This document shows, piece after piece, positions 8,345 to 17,077 of a DNA stretch of 64,000 nt; the stretch's first letter is position 1, and each line of letters opens with the position of its first letter. The stretch comes from Mycobacterium sp. IS-1264. GTDB taxonomy: Bacteria > Actinomycetota > Actinomycetes > Mycobacteriales > Mycobacteriaceae. The translations under genes were made by a program, and so were the position numbers. Under the pieces are notes generated by a model. The model did no database searches. It saw only the letters and a list, made by a program, of their open reading frames with translations, and was not told the DNA's origin. The stretch lies in assembly GCF_001954195.1 (NCBI RefSeq), contig NZ_MBES01000056.1, positions 1-64,000 of the forward strand, in the 5' to 3' direction.

Positions 8345-10024
8345 CTATCCGCGGCCGACCTGGATTGCCTTGACCACCAGCAGCAGCGCTCCCACGATCA
8401 GGTAGGCGCGCAGGGCGATCATGCCGAGCCGGGTGCCCGGCGACCAGGTGACCGGCTCCAAGAGTGTCAGCGGTGGCATCCGCCAATGGGTGCGGTCCAC
8501 GCCGCGCGCCGGGAGCTTCGGGGCCGGTGGCGCGGGTTGCCGGCGAGCCATCCAGCGCAGCGCCGGTGCGGCCGCGGCGGCGAGCACGACCAACGTCAGG
8601 GCCAGGTAGCCGGCGACGGCGATGACGTCGATGCCGGGGAAAAGGGTAGTGGCCATCAGTATCCCCGACAGCAGCAGCAGGGTGCCGACGATCAATCCGG
8701 CGACCCAGTTGAGCCAGGGCCGATTCACCCACGGCCCCAACACTTCCCGGTCGTTGCACAACAGCAGCAGAAACACGCTGGCGCTGGGCAACAGCAGTCC
8801 GGCGAGGGCTTGCACCGCGGTGGTGATCAGCCCAAGCGGGGCGCCGGGGATCAGCACGATGGCCGCGGCCAGCACCACCATCGCGGTGTAGGACAGGTAG
8901 AACTGTTTGGCGTCGGCGAAGCCGCGGTGCAGCGAATGCTTCAGGCCGAACACGTCGCCGAAGGCGTAGCTGGTTGCCAGGGTGACCGCTGCGGCGCCGA
9001 TGATCGACGCGTCCATCAGCACGATCGCAAAGAACGAGCCGAGCGTCGCGCTGTGCTGGCCGAGCAGGTGTGCAATGTCGCCGGCATCGGTGAAACGGCC
9101 CACGGTGTTGGTGGAGCGTGCCGCCCAGTCGCCGGTCATGAGCAGTGCCGCGGCGCCGACGATCACGACGAAGGCCCCCAACACGGTGTCCGCGCGCTCA
9201 TAGCCCATGAATCGGGGAGTGATGCGTTTGTCGACGACGTTGGACTGCTGGAAGAACAGCTGCCACGGCGCCACGGTGGTGCCGACGATGGCGATGATCA
9301 GCAGCACTGCGTCCGAGCTGACACCCCCCGAAATGCTTGGCACCACAAGCGACTTCGCCGCATGTGCCCACTGCGGATGCGACATCAGCAGCATCGGGAT
9401 CTGCAGCAGGGTGACGGCGATGAAGACGAACATCGCCCGCTCCCAACGCCGGAAGCTGCCGCTCGCCATGATCGCGACCAGTGCCACCGCCGAGACCGGG
9501 ACCACAACGTATTTCGAGACGCCGATGTAGTCGGCGGCCAGCGTGATGCCGATGAACTCGGTGACGATCGTCAAGAAGTTGAGCAGGAATAGGTCGCCGA
9601 CGGAGAACCAGCCCCACCCGCGACCGAAGCGTTCGTTGATCAACCGGGCGTGTCCGACGCCGGTGACCGCGCCCAGCCGGACCACCATCTCCTGGTTGAC
9701 GATCAGCACCGGGATGAGCAGCAACAGCACCCACAGCAGGGAGTAGCCGTAGTTCTGGCCGGCTTGGGCGTACGTGGCCACTCCGCCGGCGTCGTTGTCG
9801 CCGACCATCACGATGATCCCCGGACCGACGATCGCCAGCAGGGTGAGCAGTCTGGTCTTCAGGGTGCGGGGATGGTCGGTCTCGCCGACGCTGATGCGCC
9901 CGAACGCGCCCTCAATATCGCCCAGGTGTTTGCTGTCGAGCACCGCGGTACGGCGCACCTCGGGCGGTTCAACGCCGGGACCCGACGCTCCCGCGACAGT
10001 GGTGTTGTCGTCGCCGGAGGTCAC
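8345..10024 (-). CDS. Divergent NRAMP-family divalent metal transporter
   Basis: A 559-residue integral membrane protein with 11-12 predicted helices of the NRAMP fold. Two metal-site signatures differ from classical MntH: helix 1 reads VMVGDNDAGG in place of DPGN, and helix 6 reads TVAPWQLF in place of the usual MPHN. NRAMP relatives that have lost the methionine include Mg2+-permeable NRMT proteins, so Mg2+ or a broader divalent range is plausible; this is inference. It has a GTG start that overlaps the stop of the upstream MgtE-N/CBS gene by 4 nt (GTGA), which implies translational coupling and a shared task. The cytosolic N-terminus (~50 residues) and C-terminal linker are longer than in MntH. 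Confidence 0.85.
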   Translation of the reverse strand: MTSGDDNTTVAGASGPGVEPPEVRRTAVLDSKHLGDIEGAFGRISVGETDHPRTLKTRLLTLLAIVGPGIIVMVGDNDAGGVATYAQAGQNYGYSLLWVLLLLIPVLIVNQEMVVRLGAVTGVGHARLINERFGRGWGWFSVGDLFLLNFLTIVTEFIGITLAADYIGVSKYVVVPVSAVALVAIMASGSFRRWERAMFVFIAVTLLQIPMLLMSHPQWAHAAKSLVVPSISGGVSSDAVLLIIAIVGTTVAPWQLFFQQSNVVDKRITPRFMGYERADTVLGAFVVIVGAAALLMTGDWAARSTNTVGRFTDAGDIAHLLGQHSATLGSFFAIVLMDASIIGAAAVTLATSYAFGDVFGLKHSLHRGFADAKQFYLSYTAMVVLAAAIVLIPGAPLGLITTAVQALAGLLLPSASVFLLLLCNDREVLGPWVNRPWLNWVAGLIVGTLLLLSGILMATTLFPGIDVIAVAGYLALTLVVLAAAAAPALRWMARRQPAPPAPKLPARGVDRTHWRMPPLTLLEPVTWSPGTRLGMIALRAYLIVGALLLVVKAIQVGRG

Positions 10025-11346
10025 GTAGCTTCCCCTCTCGGCACCGACGCGTTGTCCTCATCACTGGTGATATCGCGGACCGGTCGGGGCGCGGGTTCCC
10101 GCCGTCGCCAGTCCTCCGGGATGGTGGCCTCTAGTACGTCGTCCACGGTGACCACCCCGAGCATGCGGTCCTGCTCGTCGACCACCGGGATGGAGTAGAG
10201 GTTGAAGTCGGCCATCAGCAACGCGATGTCCGTCAGGTCGGCTTCGGATCCGACCCGGATCGGGTCGGAATCCATCAGCGCCCCAACGCTTTCGGCGGCG
10301 TCGGCCTGCAGCAGTGCGATCACCGACACCACACCGGCGAGGCGTTTGTCCTCGTCGACGATGTGCATTTTGATGAGCGCCTCGGGCTGGATGGCGCGGG
10401 AGTCGGCGATCAGTGCGAGCGCGGTGCCGGCGGTTGCGGTGGCGGCGCAGGAGACGAAGTCGACGTTCATTAGCCCGCCCGCGCTGTCGGGGTTGAACCC
10501 CATCAGGGTGATCACCTTGGTGCGCTGCGGGGCCGGCATCAGGTCCAGGACGCGCCGGCGCCGAGATTGCCGCAGGTCTGCGATCGCGTCGGCGGCATCG
10601 TCGGCGCGCATCCGGCCCAGCAGCGCCGCGACCTCGCCGTCGGGCATGCGATCGAGTAGTTGGCTCGCCTTGTCGGGGTCGAGCTCTTCGAAGACATCGG
10701 CTTCCAGTTCCGGGTCGCTGCGGACCCGATCGAGGATCTCGCCGCCCTCGGCCTTGTCGGCGTCTTCGAGCAGATCGGCGATCTCGGCGGGTTTGAATCC
10801 GCCGAACCGGCCCGACATACGGCGGACGGCATCGGAACGCGCGTGCCCGATCAGCGGTTCGAATGCCTTCCAATCGCGCGCCGCGTGGCCACCGGAGCGC
10901 TTGATCAGCCCGAACAACAACGGCGGTCGGCGCGTGTCCAGCCGCGCGAGCACCCACCCGGCGCCGGTGTCTTCCAGCTCGACGTCGTAGGCGCGCACCA
11001 GTTCCACGGCGGCGACATCGATCAACCTGTGCCCCAGTACGTCGGCGCGCAGTAGCACCTCACCGTCGCGGCGCTCAAAGCCGCGGAGGTCAATCTTGTT
11101 CTTGGCCAAGATAACTCGATCCGTGGCGTACTCATCAATGGATTTGCTTCCGATGAACACTCGCCGGCCACCGACCCCGGCGACGATCCCGGTCAGCAAC
11201 GGATACTCCTCGGCGCCGCGCAGCCGCACGATCACGTCCTCGACCCGGCCCACCGTCTCGCCGGAGCGGGCCAGCACCGGTGCGCGCAGCAGTTGCGACA
11301 GATGGATGACCGGCAGCCCCCCGGCCGTCGTCTCTGATGTGCTCAC
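10021..11346 (-). CDS. PRC-barrel + MgtE N-domain + CBS-pair regulatory protein
   Basis: A 441-residue soluble protein that looks like the cytoplasmic half of an MgtE magnesium channel without its membrane part. Residues ~12-160 contain two PRC-barrel-like units (APVLARSGETVGRVEDVIVR and VLGHRLIDVAAVELVRAYDV). Residues ~180-290 are an MgtE N superhelical domain (FKPAEIADLLEDAD, DGEVAALLGRMRADDAADAI), followed by a CBS pair (~300-420; IKMHIVDEDKRLAGVVSV, SIPVVDEQDRMLGVVTVDD). In MgtE these domains sense Mg2+ and close the pore. Here they are encoded immediately upstream of, and overlapping, an NRAMP-type transporter, so a gating or sensing role on that protein is inferred. A strong GAGGAGG ribosome site precedes the GTG start. 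Confidence 0.85.
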   Translation of the reverse strand: MSTSETTAGGLPVIHLSQLLRAPVLARSGETVGRVEDVIVRLRGAEEYPLLTGIVAGVGGRRVFIGSKSIDEYATDRVILAKNKIDLRGFERRDGEVLLRADVLGHRLIDVAAVELVRAYDVELEDTGAGWVLARLDTRRPPLLFGLIKRSGGHAARDWKAFEPLIGHARSDAVRRMSGRFGGFKPAEIADLLEDADKAEGGEILDRVRSDPELEADVFEELDPDKASQLLDRMPDGEVAALLGRMRADDAADAIADLRQSRRRRVLDLMPAPQRTKVITLMGFNPDSAGGLMNVDFVSCAATATAGTALALIADSRAIQPEALIKMHIVDEDKRLAGVVSVIALLQADAAESVGALMDSDPIRVGSEADLTDIALLMADFNLYSIPVVDEQDRMLGVVTVDDVLEATIPEDWRRREPAPRPVRDITSDEDNASVPRGEAT

Positions 11347-11530
11347 TTGTCCTCCTCAACGCTGTGCGATGGCCCCCGCCAGCAGGCCCGCACTGTGATG
11401 GCGCAAGTATCGTCGCTTGACCGGCTCGGCCGCCAGAGTGTACGCCCTGGTCGTGGCGGCTTTCCACGGCCAACAGGTGAACGGCGTGAGGCCATTTGGG
11501 CGACGTCCGACCCCGCTGACACACTGTGGT

Positions 11531-11899
11531 GTGCCCGCGATTGATTTCACGTCGGTATCACCGATCGTCCCGGTCCGAAACCTTGACCTCGCGCTTGATC
11601 GGTACCGCCGACTCGGATTCGATGCCCGCGCCTACGAAGGACCCGAGCGGTACGGTTTTGCCGATCGCGGATCGGTCTCGATCCACCTCACCGAGTGGGC
11701 CGAGCACGATCCCCTCCGCACGGCCGCGAGTGTGTACCTCTACGTCAGTGACGCCGACGCGGTGTACGCGGAATGGAAGGCGCTGGAGCACCTCGAAGGC
11801 CGCTTGATCGCGCCGCACGACACACCCTACGGCTTACGGGAATTCGTCTACGTCGATCCCGACGGCACCGCACATCGTGTCGGCTCACCGCGCGACTAG
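11531..11899 (+). CDS. VOC/glyoxalase-bleomycin resistance family protein
   Basis: A 122-residue single-domain vicinal-oxygen-chelate protein. It has the paired beta-alpha-beta-beta-beta pattern: TSVSPIVPVRNLDLALDRYRR (first module), YGFADRGSVSIHLTEW, then AASVYLYVSDADAVYAEWKA and YGLREFVYVDPDGTAHRVG (second module), as in bleomycin-binding proteins. The GTG start at 11531 puts the first strand at the N-terminus; the long upstream in-frame leader is not conserved-looking. Bleomycin-type antibiotic binding is a family possibility, not something the sequence proves. A thioesterase-like gene follows 56 nt downstream. Confidence 0.8.
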   Translation: MPAIDFTSVSPIVPVRNLDLALDRYRRLGFDARAYEGPERYGFADRGSVSIHLTEWAEHDPLRTAASVYLYVSDADAVYAEWKALEHLEGRLIAPHDTPYGLREFVYVDPDGTAHRVGSPRD

Positions 11900-11955
11900 A
11901 AGGCAATACTGTAATATTCACGGTTCGTGGCTTTACAGGAGAAGGCAGGCATGCG

Positions 11956-12798
11956 GTGACCGAGACGAGGATCGTGCCCGACGACATTGGCGCGTCGGCG
12001 GCGACACCGTACTTCGTGCGTGACGGAAGCCATTACGTGCCAACCCAAATCGCCCGCGGCGGGTGGGGACCGTCGCTCAGCGGCCACGTCGCCGGCGGCC
12101 TCTTGGGCTGGGCCGTCGAACAGGCCGTCGACGACCCCGAACTGCAACCTGCGCGGCTCACCGTCGACCTTCCGGCACCAACCGCGCTGGAACCGATCGA
12201 GGTGCGCACGCGGGTGCGACACGAGCGACGGCGGCTGCGGCTGGTCGAGGCGGTCCTGATCCAGCACGACGCCCCGGTCGCGCGCGGCAGTGCGCTGTTT
12301 CTACGGCGCGGCCCGCAACCCGACGGGGACGTGTGGTCACAGCCGGTGCAGATGCCGCGGCTACCGATCGAAGAGGACGGCACCCACCCGTCGCTGTTCA
12401 TGCGGACGTACGGCTGGGGCGCGGGCGTCCAGAATCCCGATCCTGACTGGGTCAATGCGTCCGGGCAGAAATACACGTGGTTGCAGGAAACGCGCCCGTT
12501 GATCGACGGCGAGCCGTTCACGGCGTTTACCCGAGCGGCGATGGCCGCCGACGTCACCGCCGCAATCGCCAACTGGGGCACTCGGGCTCTGCAGTTCATC
12601 AATGTCGACTACACCCTGACCCTGAGCCGGCTGCCGGAAGGGCCCCATATCGGGCTGGCCGCGCTCACCCACTACAGCAACGAGGGGGTCGCCACCGGGT
12701 CGGCCGTCCTCGTCGACCACCAGGGTCCCGTCGGCAGCGCCGTGTCCGTCTCGCTCGCCCACTCGGGATTTCGGCCACCCACCGACGTACCTAGATGA
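11956..12798 (+). CDS. Acyl-CoA thioesterase-like (double hot-dog) protein
   Basis: A 280-residue cytoplasmic protein with the layout of TesB-like/4HBT_3 proteins: an N-terminal hot-dog half (GHVAGGLLGWAVEQAVDDPELQPARLTVDL, split over two strands and a helix) and a C-terminal half (FINVDYTLTLSRLPEGPHIGL..., SVSLAHSG). These enzymes hydrolyse acyl-CoA thioesters. The GTG at 11956 is preceded by a purine-rich ribosome site. The stop overlaps the next start as ATGA at 12795, so it is cotranslated with an acyl-CoA synthetase. The pair probably balances activation and release of one acyl substrate, which is unknown. Confidence 0.75.
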   Translation: MTETRIVPDDIGASAATPYFVRDGSHYVPTQIARGGWGPSLSGHVAGGLLGWAVEQAVDDPELQPARLTVDLPAPTALEPIEVRTRVRHERRRLRLVEAVLIQHDAPVARGSALFLRRGPQPDGDVWSQPVQMPRLPIEEDGTHPSLFMRTYGWGAGVQNPDPDWVNASGQKYTWLQETRPLIDGEPFTAFTRAAMAADVTAAIANWGTRALQFINVDYTLTLSRLPEGPHIGLAALTHYSNEGVATGSAVLVDHQGPVGSAVSVSLAHSGFRPPTDVPR

Positions 12799-14327
12799 CG
12801 TTCTGGGAGTTGATCGCCGGCGCGGCACAGCGCGACCCGAACCGCCGTCTGCTCGCCGACGAGCACGGCCGAAGCCTTACCGCGCGTGAATTTTGTGATG
12901 CCGCGTGCGCGACGGCCGCCGCGTTCGCCGAACGGGGGATCGGCGCGGGAACGGTGGTGTCCTGGCAGCTGCCCTCCACGCTCGAAACCATGGTGGTCAT
13001 GGCGGCGTTCGCTCGACTTGGCGCGGTGCAAAACCCGATAATTCCGATACTGCGGGAACGCGAAGTCGACTTCATCACCGGGCAGCTGGCAACGGAATTC
13101 TTTGTGGCGCCCGACTTCTGGCGCGGATTCGACCACGGCGGGCTTGCCCGCGCTTTGTCGGCGGACAACGGCTTCGAGGTCATCACCGTCGACCTGGAGA
13201 CTCCGCCCGCCGTCGGCCAGCTGCGGCTGCCCCGCGGCAGCGTCGATACCCTCACGGCGCCAACGGGATCCACCGGCGATACCCGCTGGATCTACTACTC
13301 GTCGGGGACCACCGCGACCCCCAAGGGGATCCGTCACACCGACGCGTCGGTGATCGCCGGCTCGACGGGCGTGGTGGGCATGGTCGGCGCGACGAGCCGC
13401 GACGTCGACCCGATCGCGTTCCCGATCGCGCACATCGGCGGCGCGGCGATGCTGGCCGCCGCGCTATTGACCGGTATGCGGCTGGCATTGTTCGAGGCAT
13501 TCGACCCGGCGACGACGCCGTTTTCCGTTGCAGCGCATAACCCTACGTTCCTCGGCACGGCGACGCCGTTCTTCGTGGCGTTCCTCGAGGCCCAACGCGC
13601 CCACGGCGATCGGCCCCTGTTCCCCGCGCTGCGGGGCTGCCTGGCCGGAGGCGCACCCATCACACCCGAACTCGGGCGCCAGGTTCGGGAAACCTTCGGA
13701 GTGGCCGGGATCGCCAATGCCTGGGGGCTCACCGAGTTTCCCTGCGCCACCTCACCGTCGTTGACCGCCCCGCCGGAGGTCCTCGACCACACCGTGGGCG
13801 CGCCGGTAGCGGGGGTCAGCGTCCGCGTGGTCGACGGCCGAGAAGTCGAACTTCCCGCCGGGCGTGAAGGCGAGTTGCGGCTCAAGGGCCCGCAATGCTT
13901 CCTGGGCTATACGGACGCGGCGCTCGACGCCGACGCATTCGACGGGGAAGGCTGGTTGCGCACCGGCGATCTCGGGTTGATCGATGCCGACGGCAATGTT
14001 CGCGTCACCGGCCGTCTCAAAGATGCGATCATCCGCAACGCGGAGAATGTTTCCGCGGCCGAGATCGAAAACGTGCTTGTCACCCATCCGGCGGTCGCCG
14101 ACGTCGCCGTCATCGGGGTGCCCGACCGCAGCGCGGGTGAGCGTGTCTGCGCGGTGGTGGTACCAACGTCAGCCGACAGTGTGTCGCTGGAATCCCTTGT
14201 TCAGCACTGCCATTCGCACGGGCTCAGCCGTTACAAGCATCCCGAACGTCTCGTGGTCGTCGATGCGCTGCCGCGAAACCAATTCGGGAAAGTGATCAAG
14301 AAAGAACTCCGCGAGACCTTCGGCTGA
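12795..14327 (+). CDS. AMP-dependent acyl-CoA synthetase (FadD-type)
   Basis: A 510-residue adenylate-forming enzyme. The P-loop-like YYSSGTTATPKGI motif is at ~residue 167, the A5 core NAWGLTEFP at ~310, the GYTD..AFDGEGWLRTGDLG motif at ~375-395, and the C-terminal hinge and catalytic-lysine region KDAIIRNAENVSAAEIE and FGKVIKKELRE at the end. These enzymes activate carboxylic acids as acyl-AMP and then acyl-CoA. Length is typical of the FadD/4-coumarate ligase group; substrate unknown. The first codons overlap the thioesterase-like gene, so the two form a translationally coupled pair. Confidence 0.9.
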   Translation: MTFWELIAGAAQRDPNRRLLADEHGRSLTAREFCDAACATAAAFAERGIGAGTVVSWQLPSTLETMVVMAAFARLGAVQNPIIPILREREVDFITGQLATEFFVAPDFWRGFDHGGLARALSADNGFEVITVDLETPPAVGQLRLPRGSVDTLTAPTGSTGDTRWIYYSSGTTATPKGIRHTDASVIAGSTGVVGMVGATSRDVDPIAFPIAHIGGAAMLAAALLTGMRLALFEAFDPATTPFSVAAHNPTFLGTATPFFVAFLEAQRAHGDRPLFPALRGCLAGGAPITPELGRQVRETFGVAGIANAWGLTEFPCATSPSLTAPPEVLDHTVGAPVAGVSVRVVDGREVELPAGREGELRLKGPQCFLGYTDAALDADAFDGEGWLRTGDLGLIDADGNVRVTGRLKDAIIRNAENVSAAEIENVLVTHPAVADVAVIGVPDRSAGERVCAVVVPTSADSVSLESLVQHCHSHGLSRYKHPERLVVVDALPRNQFGKVIKKELRETFG

Positions 14328-14332
14328 ACGCG

Positions 14333-15193
14333 CTAGCCGGTCGATGCCGCGGCCTGTCCATGGGCCAGCGCCACCGTCGCGGCGATCATGACCGCGACCG
14401 ACACACCCAGTGCTACCAGGCCGACATTGTTGGTGCTCATCGTTTCGCCGAGCACCGTGACGCCGAGAACCGATCCGACGATCGGCTCGGCGACGGTCAC
14501 GGCGGGCAGCGACGCCGTCAGCGGGCCGGCCCGAAAGGCCGACTGTTCCCACGCCGTCGCGGCGATCGCCAGCACGGCCCAAACGTAGAGCTCGGGCATG
14601 CGCAGCAAGGGCATGATCCCGTGGCCAAGCTGGTCGACGACGCCCTTGGTCAACACCGAAAACAGGCCCCACAGCGAACCTGACATCAGGCCCAGCAACA
14701 GGGCGCTGGTCCACCCCGAGAAAATCCGCGCGCCGATCACGCACAGGATCAGCGCCGGTCCCATGACGAGGGCCACGACGCTCCACGTCCTGAATGACCC
14801 TCGCGGGTTCCCCGCCTGTGGATCGCCGACGACAACCACCACCGTCACCGCCACCGCGAGGAGCACGGCCCAGATCACTTGCGGGCGTGTGACTTTGCGG
14901 TGGCTTGTCTTCGTGCTGATGACCAACGCGAACAGCAACGAGGTGACCAGTAACGCCTGCACGAGTACCACCGAACCCAGCGCGAGTGCCGCGGCTTGCA
15001 GACCGAACCCGGCTCCCGCCACGAGGCTGCCGGCCCACCACCGACGATCGCGGAGCAGCTCGCGAAACAGGGTCCACGTGCCGACAGGCTTGTCCGTGAC
15101 TTGCTGGGCGGATCGCTGCTCGATCACGTCTCCGATGGCCATCGTCAACGCCGCCGCGACCGCGAGCAGGGCCGCGATGTCCGCCTTCGCCAC
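14333..15193 (-). CDS. DMT/EamA-type membrane transporter
   Basis: A 286-residue integral membrane protein with nine to ten predicted helices in a drug/metabolite-transporter arrangement. Recognisable segments include GDVIEQRSAQQV after the first helix, AALALGSVVLVQALLVTSLLFALVI split across a helix pair, and the second repeat with LPAVTVAEPIVGSVLGVTVL, the place where DMT transporters carry the conserved P..E motif. Substrate cannot be assigned. It is convergent with the acyl-CoA synthetase gene, with only 5 nt between the stops, and an inverted-repeat hairpin (15276-15355) lies upstream of its start. Confidence 0.8.
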   Translation of the reverse strand: MAKADIAALLAVAAALTMAIGDVIEQRSAQQVTDKPVGTWTLFRELLRDRRWWAGSLVAGAGFGLQAAALALGSVVLVQALLVTSLLFALVISTKTSHRKVTRPQVIWAVLLAVAVTVVVVVGDPQAGNPRGSFRTWSVVALVMGPALILCVIGARIFSGWTSALLLGLMSGSLWGLFSVLTKGVVDQLGHGIMPLLRMPELYVWAVLAIAATAWEQSAFRAGPLTASLPAVTVAEPIVGSVLGVTVLGETMSTNNVGLVALGVSVAVMIAATVALAHGQAAASTG

Positions 15194-15275
15194 TAAAACC
15201 TCCCGTGCGTTCGGGTGTGTTTACGCCGCAATGATCTCAACTGCCACACCAGTTTCCGCGTCAGGCGGCAGACAG

Positions 15276-15355
15276 TTTGCCCGCCTCTTAGCGACAAGTC
15301 GGGCGACCAGGCGGGACGCCGCCAACTACCGGTTGTCGCTCGGAGGCGGGCACAA
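15276..15355. repeat. Dispersed inverted-repeat hairpin, copy A (no ORF)
   Basis: Left arm 15276-15297 (TTTGCCCGCCTC..AGCGACAA) and right arm 15333-15355 (TTGTCGCT..GAGGCGGGCA) are inverted copies of one ~23-bp motif with a few mismatches and a 35-nt loop. It lies between the DoxX stop and the DMT transporter start. The same motif recurs at 30169-30244, 39448-39807 and 48999-49021. Confidence 0.8.
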
Positions 15356-15399
15356 CGGACACCGCCGCGGCCAGCGACGCATGTGGCGCATGTGACACG

Positions 15400-15792
15400 C
15401 TAGCTGTCGCGCCGGATTTTCAGCACCGTGGTGATCATCGGAATCTGCAGCGGCAGCCGGGCCAGGGCGGCGACTCGCATCGGCCAGGGCTTGCCCCACC
15501 ACAAGCGGACCATGTTGACGTTGGCCGGGAACACCGCGACGAACAGCAGGGCGGCCGCCAGCGCCGCGGATCGCCGGGTGCGGCGCGGCAACAGCAGCGC
15601 GCCGATCGATACCTCGGCAGCTCCCGACACGTAGGTGTACAGCCGCGCGTCTCCGGGCAGCTCGGCGGGAACGATCCCGTCGAACGGTTTGGGTGCCAGG
15701 AAGTGGAGGGTGCCGATGCCCATCAGCATCGCCGCGACGCGGTACGCGGCCGCCTGGGCGTTGTCGGGTTTTATGAGGGGGGTTGCGGTCAT
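15400..15792 (-). CDS. DoxX-like membrane protein
   Basis: A 130-residue integral membrane protein with four predicted helices in the DoxX/DUF4267-like pattern: AAAYRVAAMLMGIGTLHFLAP, YVSGAAEVSIGALLL, AALAAALLFVAVFPANVNMV and LPLQIPMITTVLKIRRDS. DoxX-type proteins are small inner-membrane components, sometimes linked to thiol or redox homeostasis, but no function is fixed for this group. It is divergent from the thiolase gene at 15893. A hairpin of the dispersed inverted-repeat family lies just beyond its stop. Confidence 0.75.
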   Translation of the reverse strand: MTATPLIKPDNAQAAAYRVAAMLMGIGTLHFLAPKPFDGIVPAELPGDARLYTYVSGAAEVSIGALLLPRRTRRSAALAAALLFVAVFPANVNMVRLWWGKPWPMRVAALARLPLQIPMITTVLKIRRDS

Positions 15793-15843
15793 TGCGCGAG
15801 CGTAGCGCTAGGTGTGACCCGGGGGTGGCGTTACGCTTAAGGC

Positions 15844-15856
15844 GTTTAGTGTAAAC
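15844..15856. promoter_or_regulatory. Palindrome upstream of thiolase
   Basis: GTTTA-GTG-TAAAC is a perfect 5-bp inverted repeat with a 3-nt spacer, 36 bp upstream of the thiolase start and 51 bp upstream of the divergent DoxX start. It sits where a promoter for either gene would lie, so an operator is plausible. It does not match a regulator site I know. Confidence 0.35.
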
Positions 15857-15892
15857 TTGGCGCACCGCCCACCCAACACTTCGAGGTAAACA

Positions 15893-17068
15893 ATGGCCAC
15901 ACCCGTCATCGTCGGAGCAGTCAGGACCGCGATCGGGCGCTCCTTCAAAGGAACGCTCGTCAACACACCGCCCGAGGTTCTGGTCACCACGGTGCTCCCC
16001 GAGGTGGTGCGTCGCTCCGGCGTCGACCCATCGGCCATCGACGACATCATCTTCGCCGAATCGCATTACGGCGGAGGGGATCTGGCGCGTTACGCGGCGG
16101 CCGCGACCGGGATGGAGGACATTCCCGGCCAGGCGGTGAACCGGCACTGCGCGGGAAGCCTCACCGCCATCGGCAACGCCGCGGCCCAGATCGGCTCCGG
16201 GATGGAGCGCGTGCTCATCGCGGGCGGGGTGCAGTCGCTGTCGATGACGCCGCTGATGAACCAGCGAATTCCCGGTCCCGAGCTGAAGTTCGAGGAGCGC
16301 TGGCTGCCGCCGACCCATGTCGAGACGCCCGATGCGCCCACCAAGGACATGTCGATCACGGTGGGCTGGAACACCGCGCAGACGGTCGGCATCACCCGCG
16401 AGGAGATGGACGCCTGGGCCGCCCGGTCGCATCAGCGCGCCATCGCGGCCATGGACGCGGGCAAGTTCGTCGACGAGATCATCCCGCTGAAGATCACCCA
16501 GCTGGACGGTTCGGTGACGGACTTTTCGGTCGACGAGCATCCGCGCCGCGACACCACCGTCGAGAAACTCGCCGCGCTCAAGGTGCTGCACCCCGAGATC
16601 GAGGGATTCTCCATCACGGCGGGCAACAGCAGCGGCACCAACGACGCCGCCGCGGCGGTCGCCCTCGTCGACCGCGACTACGCGGAAGCCGAAAAGCTCA
16701 ACGTGATGGGCACGGTCAAAGCGTGGGCCGCAGTGGGCGTGCCGCCCCGGGACTGCGGTCTGGGTGCGGTCAAGGTGATCGGGAAGGTGCTACAACGCGC
16801 CGGCCTGTCGGTCGGTGATGTGGCCCTGTGGGAGATCAATGAGGCGTTCGCCTCGGTGCCGATCGCGGCGTGCCGCGAGTACGGCATCGACGACGAGAGG
16901 GTCAATTTCTCCGGCAGCGGCTGCAGCCTTGGCCACCCCATCGCGGCATCGGGTGCGCGCATGGTCACCACGTTGACCTACGAGCTGGCCCGCCGCGGCG
17001 GTGGCATCGGCGTCGCCGCCATGTGCGCCGGCGGTGGCCAGGGCGGGGCGGTCGTCATCGAGGTCTAG
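15893..17068 (+). CDS. Acetyl-CoA acetyltransferase/3-ketoacyl-CoA thiolase (FadA-type)
   Basis: A 391-residue thiolase. The acylated nucleophile lies in NRHCAGSLTAIGNAA (Cys86), the catalytic His in GHPIAASGARM (His348) and the second acid/base Cys in CAGGGQGGA (Cys378); NEAF is also present. It cleaves or condenses 3-ketoacyl-CoA, as in the last step of beta-oxidation. A GAGGT ribosome site precedes the ATG. Mycobacteria carry several FadA paralogues and the exact one cannot be named. The neighbours are not other beta-oxidation genes, so its substrate is open. Confidence 0.93.
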   Translation: MATPVIVGAVRTAIGRSFKGTLVNTPPEVLVTTVLPEVVRRSGVDPSAIDDIIFAESHYGGGDLARYAAAATGMEDIPGQAVNRHCAGSLTAIGNAAAQIGSGMERVLIAGGVQSLSMTPLMNQRIPGPELKFEERWLPPTHVETPDAPTKDMSITVGWNTAQTVGITREEMDAWAARSHQRAIAAMDAGKFVDEIIPLKITQLDGSVTDFSVDEHPRRDTTVEKLAALKVLHPEIEGFSITAGNSSGTNDAAAAVALVDRDYAEAEKLNVMGTVKAWAAVGVPPRDCGLGAVKVIGKVLQRAGLSVGDVALWEINEAFASVPIAACREYGIDDERVNFSGSGCSLGHPIAASGARMVTTLTYELARRGGGIGVAAMCAGGGQGGAVVIEV

Positions 17069-17077
17069 CGGTCGCGG

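Noticed and set aside
8486..9592. A 368-codon plus-strand frame opposite the NRAMP gene
   Set aside because: It is antisense to a membrane-protein gene with clear motifs and consists of His/Gln/Gly-rich sequence with no domain pattern.
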